A stretch of DNA of 64,000 bases from Mycobacterium sp. NBC_00419 (GCF_036023875.1 NZ_CP107931.1:1550001-1614000); one strand, 5' to 3'. Shown: positions 9,364 through 18,696, numbered from the stretch's first letter. The notes: generated from the letters alone by a model not told the origin. Numbers and translations: made by a program.

Positions 9364-9500
9364 ATGAAGAGGATCTCGTCGCGCCCGTAATCCATGCCCG
9401 GGTGCGCCGATGCGAGATGCTCCTTGGTGAGCTCGACGAGTTCGTCCTCGTCCTTGCCGCGGATGGCCTCGCCACACGGACAGTTCAGATGGGTCTTCAT
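9354..9500 (-). CDS. DUF1059 small protein
   Basis: 48 residues: an N-terminal MKTHLNCPCGEAIRGKDEDE with a CPC pair, then LTKEHLASAHPGM, and C-terminal ILFMAY. This is the layout of DUF1059 proteins, which are small, acidic and possibly metal-binding through CPCG and histidines. AGGAGG sits 4 nt before the ATG at 9500, and codon third positions are strongly G/C. It precedes the HhH-GPD gene on the opposite side of its stop, in the same direction. No function is known. Confidence 0.8.
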   Translation of the reverse strand: MKTHLNCPCGEAIRGKDEDELVELTKEHLASAHPGMDYGRDEILFMAY

Positions 9501-9520
9501 GGTGCCTCCTGCTCGTGAGC

Positions 9521-10096
9521 TCAGGCCTTCGCCTTCGCTTCGGCCTTCATCTTCTTCTTGTACGCCCTGACCTGATCCAGCGACCCCTTATCGACCACAT
9601 CAGCGATCGACATGTGGGTGCCGGCCTTGCCGTAGTCACCGGCGGCGGCCCGCCACCCGCGCGGGGTCACCCCGTACTGCTTGCCCAGCAGCGCCAGGAA
9701 GATCTTGGCCTTCTGCTCACCGAACCCGGGCAGTGCCTTCAGGCGGCGCAGCACCTCGGCGCCGTCGGGGTCACCGTCGAGCCACAGCCGGGCGGTGTCC
9801 CCGTCGTAGCGGTCGACGATCTCCCGGGCCAGATCCTGCACACGCTTGGCCATCGAGCCCGGAAAACGATGCACCGCAGGAGTTTTAGCAAACTCTGCGG
9901 CGAAGTTCTCCGGGTCGTAGTCGGCGATCAGGCGGGGGTCGATGCCGCCGAGACGCTCGAGCAGCTTGCGCGGGCCCGCGAAGGCGACTTCCATCGGAAT
10001 CTGCTGATCAAGCATCATCCCCAGGAGCAGGGCGAACGGATCCTCGGACAGCAGGCTGTCTGCCGCGGGATCCTGTGTCAGTTGCAACTGCGCCAT
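9521..10096 (-). CDS. HhH-GPD superfamily base-excision glycosylase-like protein (Rv1156-like)
   Basis: 191 residues from the ATG at 10096. The N-terminal DPFALLLGMMLDQQIPMEVAFAGP is the helical opening of HhH-GPD proteins. A helix-hairpin-helix motif lies at about residues 122-140 (RLKALPGFGEQKAKIFLALLGK). The usual catalytic Lys or Asp of well-studied glycosylases is not obvious, so activity is uncertain. The C-terminus is Lys/Ala-rich (KKKMKAEAKAKA). It is orthologous by order and content to Rv1156. The reading frame stays open far upstream, but that extension is antisense to the histidine kinase gene and is not coding. Confidence 0.8.
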   Translation of the reverse strand: MAQLQLTQDPAADSLLSEDPFALLLGMMLDQQIPMEVAFAGPRKLLERLGGIDPRLIADYDPENFAAEFAKTPAVHRFPGSMAKRVQDLAREIVDRYDGDTARLWLDGDPDGAEVLRRLKALPGFGEQKAKIFLALLGKQYGVTPRGWRAAAGDYGKAGTHMSIADVVDKGSLDQVRAYKKKMKAEAKAKA

Positions 10097-10225
10097 GGCG
10101 ACAGTGTAAGTCGCATGACGATGCAGGCTCCGGGGAGCGGGACTTGAGCCGACCCGGCGATACGTGTCGGCCGGATGTGCGATTGTGAGGACCATTCCCG
10201 GTGGAAAGGCCTCGAGGAGACGGAT

Positions 10226-10522
10226 ATGAGACGGGTCATCGCGCCTGTTGTCGCGGCGGTCGTCACCGCTATTGCCTTGGCCGGCACGGCGCAGGCGATA
10301 CCGGATCAGGGCACGCCGGAGTTCGACCTTTACATGCAGGGCCTGCAACGCAATGGCTACAACCTGAATCCGGACACCGCCTGGCGCGTCGAACATCAGG
10401 CCTGCATCGGCGGCATACCGGGCTACATCGGCTTGGAACTGGCCGCTCAAGGCGTCATCGGCCCCGGTGCACAGGACCGGGTATTCGACGTGGCCCGAAA
10501 GTACGCCTGCCCCGTGCAATAA
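10226..10522 (+). CDS. DUF732 secreted protein
   Basis: 98 residues with a signal peptide ending AQA-IPDQG. The mature part has the DUF732 pattern (TPEFDLYMQGLQRNGYNLNPDTAWRVEHQACIGG...) with two cysteines, likely a disulfide, typical of small mycobacterial exported proteins. The ATG at 10226 follows CGAGGAGACGG. Only 12 nt separate it from the histidine kinase gene, so co-transcription is possible. Function unknown. Confidence 0.8.
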   Translation: MRRVIAPVVAAVVTAIALAGTAQAIPDQGTPEFDLYMQGLQRNGYNLNPDTAWRVEHQACIGGIPGYIGLELAAQGVIGPGAQDRVFDVARKYACPVQ

Positions 10523-10534
10523 GCAGGAGGCGAG

Positions 10535-11713
10535 ATGTCGGGAGCGGTGACGATCGCGCTGGCGGTTTCGCTGGCCGCTGTCGCGCTGATCATCGGCGTG
10601 CTGGCCGTGCTGACCCGCCAGCGGGTCAGCACCCCCGCCGAGCGCGCCGTGCACGCCACCCTGCACACCGCCTCCCTGGCCGCCCGCTCCCTGCGCAAAG
10701 GCTTGGACGCCGACTCCGCCCAGGGGGCTGCGCCACACCTGCGCACCCTGACCGGCGCCGACGGGGTGGCGCTCTACGACGGCGAGGGCGCCCTGCTGGC
10801 CGCCGACCCGGGCGGCGACCTGTGGGCACCTCCGACCATCGCCGTGTGCCACCAGACCGCGCGTGAAGCCATTGCCGGCCAGCGCCGGGTGCTGGCCCGC
10901 GACCAGACCCCCGCGGTGGTGGCCCAGCCGCTGCTCGACGACGACGGCATCGTCATCGGGGTGCTCGTCGCGGTCAACGCGGGAGAACCCGCCCCCGGCA
11001 TGCTCGGCGCCATCGGCGAGGTCGCCCGCTACGCCGCCAGCCAGCTCGAGCTCGCCGAACTCGCGGCATCGCGCGCCCGCCTGGACCGCGCCGAAGTCCT
11101 CGCGCTGCGGGCCCAGATCAGTCCGCACTTCATCTACAACGCGCTGAATACCATCGCCTCGTTCGTCCGCACCGACCCCGACCGTGCCCGCGACCTGATC
11201 CTGGAGTTCGCCGACTTCACCCGCTACTCGTTCCGCTCGGCCGGGCCCTACACCGTGCTGGCCGACGAGCTGCGCAACATCGACCGCTATCTGACCCTCG
11301 AGCGCGCCCGCTTCGGCACCAACCTCTCGGTCACCCTGCAGATCGCCCCCGAGGTGCTCACCGTGGTGGTGCCGTTCCTGGCGCTGCAGCCGCTGGTCGA
11401 GAACGCCGTGCGGCACGGCCTGGCGGGCCGCACCGGCGGCTCGGTCGAAATCGTCGCGCGCAATGAAGGATCCGACTGCGTGATCACCGTCGAGGACGAC
11501 GGCATCGGGATGGATCCGCAGATCCTGCGCTCCGGGCACGGCGACGTCCTGGCCGACGGCGAGCAGGCCGCCCACGTCGGCTTGACGAATGTCGATCATC
11601 GCCTGCGCGCGGCGTTCGGCAACGACTACGGTCTGGTGGTCGAGACAGCCCCGGGGGCGGGTACCAAAGTCATCATGCGGGTGCCCAAGTTCCGGGCGGG
11701 CGTACGGGCCTAG
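10535..11713 (+). CDS. LytS/YehU-type sensor histidine kinase
   Basis: 392 residues after an AGGAGG site. One N-terminal membrane helix (about 5-27), a GAF-like sensor region (about 60-165, ending DDDGIVIGVLVAVNAGEP), then the His_kinase domain with phospho-acceptor His198 in ALRAQISPHFIYNALNTI, N-box LVENAVRHGL and G-box VEDDGIGM. Unlike E. coli BtsS or LytS it has only one membrane helix. The response regulator follows after 17 nt, then two SSS symporter genes. Known LytS/LytTR systems of this class (BtsSR, YpdAB) respond to pyruvate-like carboxylates and control their transporters; that parallel is inference. Confidence 0.88.
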   Translation: MSGAVTIALAVSLAAVALIIGVLAVLTRQRVSTPAERAVHATLHTASLAARSLRKGLDADSAQGAAPHLRTLTGADGVALYDGEGALLAADPGGDLWAPPTIAVCHQTAREAIAGQRRVLARDQTPAVVAQPLLDDDGIVIGVLVAVNAGEPAPGMLGAIGEVARYAASQLELAELAASRARLDRAEVLALRAQISPHFIYNALNTIASFVRTDPDRARDLILEFADFTRYSFRSAGPYTVLADELRNIDRYLTLERARFGTNLSVTLQIAPEVLTVVVPFLALQPLVENAVRHGLAGRTGGSVEIVARNEGSDCVITVEDDGIGMDPQILRSGHGDVLADGEQAAHVGLTNVDHRLRAAFGNDYGLVVETAPGAGTKVIMRVPKFRAGVRA

Positions 11714-11730
11714 AAGCCGAGGGAGATGGG

Positions 11731-12507
11731 ATGGCGCTTTCGGTGCTCGCGGTCGACGACGAAGCCCCCGCCCGCGACGAACTGGCGTATCTGCTGGGCG
11801 AACACCCCGACGTCACAGAGGTGGTCGGCGTCGGCGACGCCACCTCCGCGCTGCGCATCCTCAACGAGCGCACCATCGACGCGATCTTCCTCGACATCAA
11901 CATGCCCGGGCTGTCCGGGCTCGAACTGGCCAGCGTGCTGGGCAACTTCGCGCACCCGCCGTCGGTCGTGTTCGTCACCGCACACGACGACAAGGCCGTG
12001 GCCGCGTTCGAGGTCGGGGCTCTGGACTACCTACTCAAGCCGATCCGCAAGGAGCGCCTCGACGAGGCTGTTCGCCGGGTCGTCGCGGCGCGCAGCACCG
12101 AACCCGCAGTGCAGCAGGACGAATCGATCGGCGACACCGTGCCGGTCGAACTCGGCGGGGTCACCCAGCTGGTGCGCGCCGACTCCATCGGCTGGGTCGA
12201 GGCCGAGGGCGACTACGCCCGGCTGCACGCCGCGTCGGGATCGCATCTGGTCCGAATCCCGTTGACCACCTTGGAAGACCGTTGGCGCAGCCGGGGCTTC
12301 CAGCGCGTGCACCGCTCGTATCTGGTGGCGCTGAGCATGGTCACGGGCCTGCGCACCTCGGGTGCCTCGACGTTGGTGCGGTTGCGGGCCAACGGATCCT
12401 CACCCCCGGTCGAGCTGCCGGTCAGCCGCCGGCAAGCTCGCGAACTGCGTGACAGGCTGATCCGCGACCCGATGCGGACCTTCCGGCCCGGCGGCGGCGA
12501 TGACTAG
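11731..12507 (+). CDS. LytTR-family response regulator
   Basis: 258 residues: a receiver domain with the DDE triad start (AVDDEAPARDEL), phospho-acceptor Asp55 in AIFLDINMPG, conserved Thr in VFVTAHD and Lys in YLLKPI. A C-terminal LytTR DNA-binding domain spans about 135-245 (DSIGWVEAEGDYARLHAASGSHLVRIPLTTLEDRW...FQRVHRSYLV). It is paired with the adjacent kinase. The 3' end overlaps the next gene by 8 nt, tying the system to the transporter genes. Confidence 0.9.
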   Translation: MALSVLAVDDEAPARDELAYLLGEHPDVTEVVGVGDATSALRILNERTIDAIFLDINMPGLSGLELASVLGNFAHPPSVVFVTAHDDKAVAAFEVGALDYLLKPIRKERLDEAVRRVVAARSTEPAVQQDESIGDTVPVELGGVTQLVRADSIGWVEAEGDYARLHAASGSHLVRIPLTTLEDRWRSRGFQRVHRSYLVALSMVTGLRTSGASTLVRLRANGSSPPVELPVSRRQARELRDRLIRDPMRTFRPGGGDD

Positions 12508-12883
12508 ATCCGGCCGCCCGCAACGCGAGCGGGTGGTACTGGCACACCGACGCGGCACCAGGGTGGTGCACACCCGGGTCGAGGTGCAAGAGCAGACCGA
12601 GGTCGGCGACGCGCTGGTGCGCGGCCTGATGCGCGCCCAGCTCGGGCTGGCGCTGCGACTGGCCGCGCTGGTCGCCGGCGGGATGGCCGCACTGCCGTTG
12701 CTCAATGCCGCCTTCCCGGAACTCGCTGCCGTCACGGTGTTCGGGATGCGGCTGAACTGGCTCATCCTGGCCGTGCTGGTGTACCCGACGATGTACGGGG
12801 TGGGCCGGTTGTTCATCCGGCTGGCCGAGCAGGCCGAACGCGACTTCATCGGCGTGGTCGACGATGACGAGCCACCCCGGTGA
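12500..12883 (+). CDS. Small membrane protein between LytTR regulator and symporter
   Basis: 127 residues with a basic N-terminus (RPQRERVVLAHRRGTRVVH) and two hydrophobic segments (about 55-78 and 84-104), ending in an acidic tail (IGVVDDDEPPR). It overlaps the regulator gene by 8 nt and the symporter start by 4 nt (GTGA), so it is translationally coupled to both. Its position mirrors the DUF485 partner of the second symporter, although it is not recognisably DUF485. A role as symporter accessory subunit is inferred from position. Confidence 0.75.
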   Translation: MTRSGRPQRERVVLAHRRGTRVVHTRVEVQEQTEVGDALVRGLMRAQLGLALRLAALVAGGMAALPLLNAAFPELAAVTVFGMRLNWLILAVLVYPTMYGVGRLFIRLAEQAERDFIGVVDDDEPPR

Positions 12884-14604
12884 ACACCGCGACCGCCCTG
12901 ACCGCAGGCGGGCTGCTGGCCTCCGCGGTGGCAACGGTGGCCGTCGGCGCCTACGGGGTGCGGCTGGCCCGGACAACCTCGGACTTCCTGGTGGCCTCGC
13001 GCACCGTCGGACCACAGTGGAATGCCGCGGCGATATCGGGTGAATACCTTTCGGCAGCATCGTTTCTCGGTGTCGCCGGGCTGATCGCCAAGTACGGGGC
13101 CGACGCACTGTGGTACCCGGTCGGCTTCACCGCGGGCTATCTGGGCCTGCTGCTGTTCGTCGCCGCACCGCTGCGCCGCTCGGGCGCCTACACGGTTCCG
13201 GACTTCGCCGAGTTCCGGCTCGGGTCGGTGCGGCTGCGCCGGGTCGCCATGCTGGTGGTGGTCACGGTGTGCATCCTCTACCTGGTTCCGCAATACCAGG
13301 GCGCCGGGCTGACGCTGAAAACCCTTCTGGGCGTGCCGGTCTGGATCGGCCCGCTGCTGGTCGGTGCGATCGTGATCGTCAACGTGGTCGGCGGCGGAAT
13401 GCGTTCGATCACGTTCGTGCAGGCGTTTCAGTTCTGGCTCAAACTCACTGCCATCGCGGTGCCGGCACTGGTGCTGGTTGTCCACTTCGGCAATGAGCAC
13501 CCGCAGCTGGGCGGCCCACTGCCGCCGACCGTCGACCGGCTGACCACCGTCGCCGTCGACACCGACGTCGTCGTCACCGTCGCCGACCCGGCCGGCGTCA
13601 CCGCACGCGGCCCGGACCTCAACGGACCGCTGCCCGGACCGGGCCAGTACACCCTGCGGGCGGGGACCACCCTGAGCCTGGCCGCCGGTGCCCAGACGCC
13701 GGTGGTCGCCGGGGCACCCCCCACCGGTGAGCAGTGGATTCGCAACGGCGGCGGCCTGGGCGGCAAACATCCGCTCTATCAGGTGTTCTCGATCATGGTG
13801 GCCACCTTCCTGGGCGCCATGGGGCTGCCGCATGTGCTGGTGCGCTTCTACACCAACCCCGACGGCCGGGCGGCGCGGCGTACCGCCCTGGCGGTGATCG
13901 GGTTGCTGTCGCTGTTCTACCTCTTCCCCACCCTGCTCGGAGTTTTCGCCCGGCTCTACGTCCCGCAGCTGCTGATCACCGGCAAGTCCGACGCGGCGGT
14001 GCTGCTGCTGCCGTCGGCCGCGATCGCCGGCCTGCCCGGCGAGCTGATCGGCGCGCTGGTCGCCGCGGGCGCCATCGCCGCATTCCTGGCGACCTCCTCG
14101 GGCCTGCTGGTCAGCATCGCCGGCGCGCTGTCCACCGACGTGTTGGGTGGCCGGGTCCGCGACTTCCGGCTGGTGGCCCTGATCGCCGGGTTGATCCCGA
14201 TTCCGTTGTCGCTCATCGCATCCTCACTGGAGCTGTCCCGCGGGGTCGGGCTGGTGTTCGCCGTGGCCGCCTCCACGCTGTGCCCGCTGCTGGTGCTGGG
14301 CATCTGGTGGCGTGGGCTGACCGCCGCGGGTGCGGCGGCGGGCCTGATCCTCGGGGCGCTGTCGTCGGGTTTCGCCGCACTGCTGGCGGTCACGGGCTGG
14401 GTCGACGACGACGCCCTGCACGGCTGGCCGGCCACCCTGATCGGGTATCCGGCCGCGGTCACGGTGCCGTTGGCGTTCGCGACGATGGTGATCGTCAGCC
14501 GGGTGACCCGCGAGGGCGTCCCACCGGACGTGGCGCGGATTTTCGCCCGCATGCACGTGCCCGAACGCCTCGGCATGGGCGTGGAGCGGCTACCGCACGT
14601 CTGA
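12880..14604 (+). CDS. Sodium/solute symporter (SSS family), probable carboxylate permease
   Basis: 574 residues with about 13 membrane helices. Family blocks are SDFLVASRTVGPQWNAAAISGEYLSAASFLGVAGLI near the N-terminus and HVLVRFYTNPDGRAARRT in the middle, as in ActP/MctC-type acetate and pyruvate transporters. An insertion of about 80 residues (about 205-285, hydrophilic, VDTDVVVTVADPAG...GEQWIRNGGGLGG) sits between helices and is absent from the second symporter here. Start GTG at 12880 overlaps the previous stop. Substrate inferred from family only. Confidence 0.85.
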   Translation: MNTATALTAGGLLASAVATVAVGAYGVRLARTTSDFLVASRTVGPQWNAAAISGEYLSAASFLGVAGLIAKYGADALWYPVGFTAGYLGLLLFVAAPLRRSGAYTVPDFAEFRLGSVRLRRVAMLVVVTVCILYLVPQYQGAGLTLKTLLGVPVWIGPLLVGAIVIVNVVGGGMRSITFVQAFQFWLKLTAIAVPALVLVVHFGNEHPQLGGPLPPTVDRLTTVAVDTDVVVTVADPAGVTARGPDLNGPLPGPGQYTLRAGTTLSLAAGAQTPVVAGAPPTGEQWIRNGGGLGGKHPLYQVFSIMVATFLGAMGLPHVLVRFYTNPDGRAARRTALAVIGLLSLFYLFPTLLGVFARLYVPQLLITGKSDAAVLLLPSAAIAGLPGELIGALVAAGAIAAFLATSSGLLVSIAGALSTDVLGGRVRDFRLVALIAGLIPIPLSLIASSLELSRGVGLVFAVAASTLCPLLVLGIWWRGLTAAGAAAGLILGALSSGFAALLAVTGWVDDDALHGWPATLIGYPAAVTVPLAFATMVIVSRVTREGVPPDVARIFARMHVPERLGMGVERLPHV

Positions 14605-14648
14605 CCGCTCGTCGTACCCGGGCAACCGTTGAGCGCAAGCTCCGACAG

Positions 14649-14684
14649 TTCACCTCCAAGGGGCTAGGACTGTGATCCACCTCT
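14649..14684 (+). promoter_or_regulatory. Candidate LytTR operator: two direct CACCTC half-sites
   Basis: TTCACCTCCAAG (14649-14660) and TCCACCTCTCAA (14676-14687) are co-directional with their cores 27 nt apart, between the first symporter and the DUF485-second symporter pair. LytTR regulators bind imperfect direct repeats. The assignment is tentative. Confidence 0.3.
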
Positions 14685-14730
14685 CAATAGCCTGGGGACA
14701 CCATCGAGATCACAACCACAGGAGCGTGCG

Positions 14731-15081
14731 GTGCCCTCAACCGATATTCCGCCGGGGGAAACCCAACCCAGCGGTGCGCAATACCTGGCCGTGCAGGCCA
14801 GCCCGGAGTTTCAGGAGCTGCGCAGCACTTTGCGCCGCTTCGTGTTTCCCACGACCGCCTTCTTTCTCATCTGGTACGCCAGCTACGTCCTGCTGGGGGC
14901 CTTCGCCCACGACTTCATGGCGATCAGGGTCTGGGGCAACGTCAACGTCGGCCTGCTGCTCGGGCTGGGCCAGTTCCTGACGACATTCCTCATCACCGGG
15001 CTCTACGTGCGGTTCGCCAGCCGTGAGCTCGACCCACGCGCCGAGAAGATCCGCGACGAAATGCATTGGAGCCAGCAGTGA
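14731..15081 (+). CDS. DUF485 membrane protein, symporter partner
   Basis: 116 residues: VQASPEFQELRSTLRRFVFPTTAFFLIWYASYVLL then a second helix (GNVNVGLLLGLGQFLTTFLITGLYVRFASRELDP), the canonical two-helix DUF485 layout. Members are encoded directly before ActP/MctC-type symporters. GTG start with AGGAG upstream; the stop overlaps the symporter GTG (GTGA), implying translational coupling. Confidence 0.9.
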   Translation: MPSTDIPPGETQPSGAQYLAVQASPEFQELRSTLRRFVFPTTAFFLIWYASYVLLGAFAHDFMAIRVWGNVNVGLLLGLGQFLTTFLITGLYVRFASRELDPRAEKIRDEMHWSQQ

Positions 15082-16715
15082 ATCACGTGACCCTTCTGGC
15101 CGAGAGCACCAAGATCGGCAACCCGGTCGTCAACATCAGCATCTTCGTGGGCTTCGTGATCATCACGTTGTTCATCGTGATCCGGGCCAGCCGCTCCAAT
15201 ACCAATGCCACCGAGTTCTTCACCGCGGGCCATGCGTTCACCGGCCCGCAGAACGGCATCGCGATCGCCGGTGACTACCTGTCGGCGGCCAGCTTCCTGG
15301 GCATCGCGGGCGCGATCGCGGTCTATGGCTACGACGGCTTCCTGTACTCGATCGGCTTCCTGGTCGCCTGGCTGGTGGCTCTGCTGCTGGTGGCCGAATT
15401 GCTGCGCAACACAGGCAAATTCACGATGGCCGATGTGCTGAGCTTCCGGCTCAAGCAGCGACCTGTCCGGCTGGCCGCGGCCACCTCGACGATGACGGTG
15501 TCGCTGTTCTACCTGCTGGCGCAGATGGCCGGCGCCGGTGGTCTGGTGGCGCTGCTGCTCGACATCCAGGGCCGCACCGCGCAGTCGTTCGTCATCGCCG
15601 TCGTCGGCGTGCTGATGATCGTCTACGTCCTCGTCGGCGGCATGAAGGGCACCACCTGGGTGCAGATCATCAAGGCGGTACTGCTGATCGCCGGGGCCGC
15701 GGTCATGACGATCATGGTGCTGGCCAAGTTCGGGCTGAACTTCTCCGAGATCCTGGGCTCGGCGCAGAACATGGTGCACCAGGCCACCGCCAAGGGAGTC
15801 TCCGGCCGCGACGTGCTGGCCCCGGGGGCGCAGTACGGGACGTCGACCATCTCGAAGATCAACCTGCTGTCGCTGGGCCTGGCTCTGGTGCTGGGCACCG
15901 CGGGTCTGCCGCACGTGCTGATGCGCTTCTACACGGTGCCCACCGCCAAGGAAGCACGCCGTTCGGTGGTGTGGGCGATCGCGCTGATCGGCGCCTTCTA
16001 CCTGTTCACCCTGGTGCTGGGCTACGGTGCCGCGGCACTGGTCGGGCCCGACAAGATCCTGAAGGCACCCGGTGGGCAGAACTCCGCGGCGCCGCTGCTG
16101 GCCTTCGAACTCGGCGGGGTGATCCTGCTCGGCGTCATTTCGGCGGTGGCCTTCGCGACGATCCTCGCGGTGGTGGCCGGTCTGACGATCACCGCGTCGG
16201 CGTCGTTCGCCCACGACGTCTACGCCAGCGTGCTCAAGAACCACAAGGTGACCGAGGAGGAGCAGGTGCGGGTCTCCCGGATCACCGCGGTGGTGCTCGG
16301 TATCGCGGCAATCGGGTTGGGCATTCTGGCCAACGGTCAGAACGTCGCGTTCCTGGTGGCACTGGCGTTCGCGGTGGCGGCCTCGGCCAATCTGCCGACG
16401 ATCGTCTACTCGCTGTACTGGAAGCGGTTCAACACCCGCGGCGCGCTGTGGAGCATGTACGGCGGCCTGATCAGTTGCATCGTGCTCATCGTCTTCTCCC
16501 CCGCGGTGTCGGGGACCAAGACCTCGATGATCCCCGGTGCCAACTTCGACTGGTTCCCGTTGGCCAACCCCGGCATCGTCTCGATCCCGCTGGCCTTCAT
16601 CCTCGGCATCATCGGAACGCTGACGTCCTCGGACACCGGCGATCCGGAACTCAACGCCGAGATGGAGGTGCGCTCCCTGACCGGTGTCGGCGCCGAGCGG
16701 GCCACACATCACTAA
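15078..16715 (+). CDS. Sodium/monocarboxylate symporter (ActP/MctC-like, SSS family)
   Basis: About 545 residues from the GTG at 15078, which overlaps the DUF485 stop and follows GGAG; a TTG at 15066 is possible but less likely. Diagnostic blocks: TNATEFFTAGHAFTGPQNGIAIAGDYLSAASFLGIAGAI, GKFTMADVLSFRLKQRPVRLAAA, TAGLPHVLMRFYTVPTAKEARRSV, TITASASFAHDVYASVL. This is the acetate/pyruvate/propionate branch. It probably imports short-chain carboxylates under control of the upstream LytS/LytTR pair. Two symporters in one cluster suggest different affinities or substrates. Confidence 0.88.
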   Translation: MNHVTLLAESTKIGNPVVNISIFVGFVIITLFIVIRASRSNTNATEFFTAGHAFTGPQNGIAIAGDYLSAASFLGIAGAIAVYGYDGFLYSIGFLVAWLVALLLVAELLRNTGKFTMADVLSFRLKQRPVRLAAATSTMTVSLFYLLAQMAGAGGLVALLLDIQGRTAQSFVIAVVGVLMIVYVLVGGMKGTTWVQIIKAVLLIAGAAVMTIMVLAKFGLNFSEILGSAQNMVHQATAKGVSGRDVLAPGAQYGTSTISKINLLSLGLALVLGTAGLPHVLMRFYTVPTAKEARRSVVWAIALIGAFYLFTLVLGYGAAALVGPDKILKAPGGQNSAAPLLAFELGGVILLGVISAVAFATILAVVAGLTITASASFAHDVYASVLKNHKVTEEEQVRVSRITAVVLGIAAIGLGILANGQNVAFLVALAFAVAASANLPTIVYSLYWKRFNTRGALWSMYGGLISCIVLIVFSPAVSGTKTSMIPGANFDWFPLANPGIVSIPLAFILGIIGTLTSSDTGDPELNAEMEVRSLTGVGAERATHH

Positions 16716-16778
16716 ATGAGGTGAGAATCTCGCCGGGTGCGGGAATGGTGAAGGCGTGTCGACGACGTTGACTGGGTC

Positions 16779-18032
16779 ATGTCCCCCGGTCGCTCCGCTC
16801 CTGCCCCGCCGGATCCCATGACCCCCACCCGGCGAGTGCTCTCGTTCACACTACTGGCCTACGCATTCGCCGCGATCATGGCCGGCACCACCCTGCCCAC
16901 ACCGCTGTACGCGCTGTATTCGCAGCGCATGCACTTTGAAGTGCTGACGACGACAGTCATCTACGCCAGTTATGCCGGTGGCGTGCTGGTGGCGCTGCTG
17001 GTGTTCGGTCGGTGGTCGGACGCGGTGGGACGGCGCCCGATACTGCTGGCGGGCACGGCGTGCGCCCTGGCCAGCGCCGCGGTGTTCCTGGCCGCGGATT
17101 CGGTTCCGGCACTGCTGGTGGGACGGGTGCTCTCCGGACTGTCGGCTGGGTTGTTCACCGGCACCGCCACCGCCGCCGTCATCGAGGCGGCCCCGCCGGC
17201 TTGGCGGGACCGGGCCCCGGCGGTGGCCACCGTCGCCAATATCGGCGGCCTGGGTGCCGGGCCGGTGCTGGCCGGGGTGCTGGCGCAATACGCCCCGGCG
17301 CCGCTGCAGCTGACCTTCGTCGTGCACATCGTGCTCGCCGTGTTGGCGACGGTGGCGGTCCTGCTGGTTCCCGAAACCTCGAGCCGGACCGGAACCATTG
17401 GTTTCCAACGCCTTTCGGTGCCGCCCGAGGTGCGCTCGGTGTTCGTCCCCGCCGCGCTGGCCGCGTTCGCCGGATTCTCGGTCACCGGGCTGTTCACCTC
17501 GGTGGCACCGTCGTTTCTGGCCCATATCGTCGGTATCGACAACCACGCCCTGGCCGGCGTCATCGCCGGCTCGATCTTCGGGGCCTCGGCCGTCGCTCAG
17601 ATCGCGGCGGCCCGGGTCGCCCCGCAGCGGGCGGTGGCACTCGGCTGCGCCATCCTGGCTGCCGGCATGGCGATTCTGGTTGTCGCCCTGGTGTTCTCTT
17701 CGCTGGCCGGCCTGGTCGCGGCGGCCGTGGTGTCCGGAGTCGGGCAGGGCATCAGCTTCAGCCGCGGACTGGCCGCCGTCGCCGAACGCACCCCCGCCGA
17801 CCGGCGCGCCGAAGTCAGTTCCACCTACTTCGTGGTCGCCTACATCGCGATCTCGGTGCCGGTGATCAGCGAAGGCTTCGCCGCCCAGGCACTCGGCTTG
17901 CGCCACAGCGGCATCGCGTTCGCTATCGCTGTCGGCGTGCTGGCGCTGGGCTGCCTGGCCGCGATCCTGCGCCAGGAATCACGCTCCGGAAATCCCTCGG
18001 CGGCAACGCTTTCTGCAGACCGCAGCGGCTAA
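16779..18032 (+). CDS. MFS transporter
   Basis: 417 residues, 12 predicted helices. The MFS loop 2-3 motif is visible as GRWSDAVGRRPILLAG, and motif C-like glycines occur in ANIGGLGAGPVLAGVLA. A second in-frame ATG at 16818 (MTPTRRVLSF) directly before the first helix may be the true start. The substrate cannot be inferred. The 3' end overlaps the convergent DUF5302 gene by 4 nt. Confidence 0.8.
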   Translation: MSPGRSAPAPPDPMTPTRRVLSFTLLAYAFAAIMAGTTLPTPLYALYSQRMHFEVLTTTVIYASYAGGVLVALLVFGRWSDAVGRRPILLAGTACALASAAVFLAADSVPALLVGRVLSGLSAGLFTGTATAAVIEAAPPAWRDRAPAVATVANIGGLGAGPVLAGVLAQYAPAPLQLTFVVHIVLAVLATVAVLLVPETSSRTGTIGFQRLSVPPEVRSVFVPAALAAFAGFSVTGLFTSVAPSFLAHIVGIDNHALAGVIAGSIFGASAVAQIAAARVAPQRAVALGCAILAAGMAILVVALVFSSLAGLVAAAVVSGVGQGISFSRGLAAVAERTPADRRAEVSSTYFVVAYIAISVPVISEGFAAQALGLRHSGIAFAIAVGVLALGCLAAILRQESRSGNPSAATLSADRSG

Positions 18033-18205
18033 CCGCTCTTGCGGCGGAACTCGCGACGGTTCTCCACCGGTCCGTGGGCGCGCGGCTGCTTGCTGGCGCC
18101 GTCCTGGTGGCCGGCACTGCCGGCCGACTTCGCCTTCTTACGTTCCAGTGCCTCGCGGAACTTGCGCTTGGTGTCGTCCTGCGGTTCGGACTCTGACTCG
18201 GCCAT
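18029..18205 (-). CDS. DUF5302 small hydrophilic protein
   Basis: 58 residues, highly charged: MAESESEPQDDTKRKFREAL then a Lys/Arg-rich segment and PVENRREFRRKSG. This is the DUF5302 pattern of short actinobacterial proteins. ATG at 18205; codon third positions are G/C-biased throughout. It lies 17 nt downstream of the F420 oxidoreductase gene and is probably co-transcribed with it. No function known. Confidence 0.8.
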   Translation of the reverse strand: MAESESEPQDDTKRKFREALERKKAKSAGSAGHQDGASKQPRAHGPVENRREFRRKSG

Positions 18206-18222
18206 CCTCGCAGCGTAGCGGT

Positions 18223-18675
<453 letters not shown>

Positions 18676-18684
18676 CTACGTCGG

Positions 18685-18690
18685 TAACCT
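18685..18690 (+). promoter_or_regulatory. Predicted -10 element of the DUF1697 gene (leaderless)
   Basis: TAACCT fits TANNNT, 6 nt before the ATG at 18697. Confidence 0.4.
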
Positions 18691-18696
18691 CGGGTT

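Noticed and set aside
9521..11599. 692-codon minus-strand frame over the HhH-GPD gene
   Set aside because: Only the last 191 codons encode the HhH-GPD protein. The upstream part is antisense to the histidine kinase and DUF732 genes.
15003..16712. 569-codon minus-strand frame opposite the second symporter
   Set aside because: Arg/Gly/His-rich shadow frame caused by GC3 bias; the plus strand encodes a clear SSS symporter.
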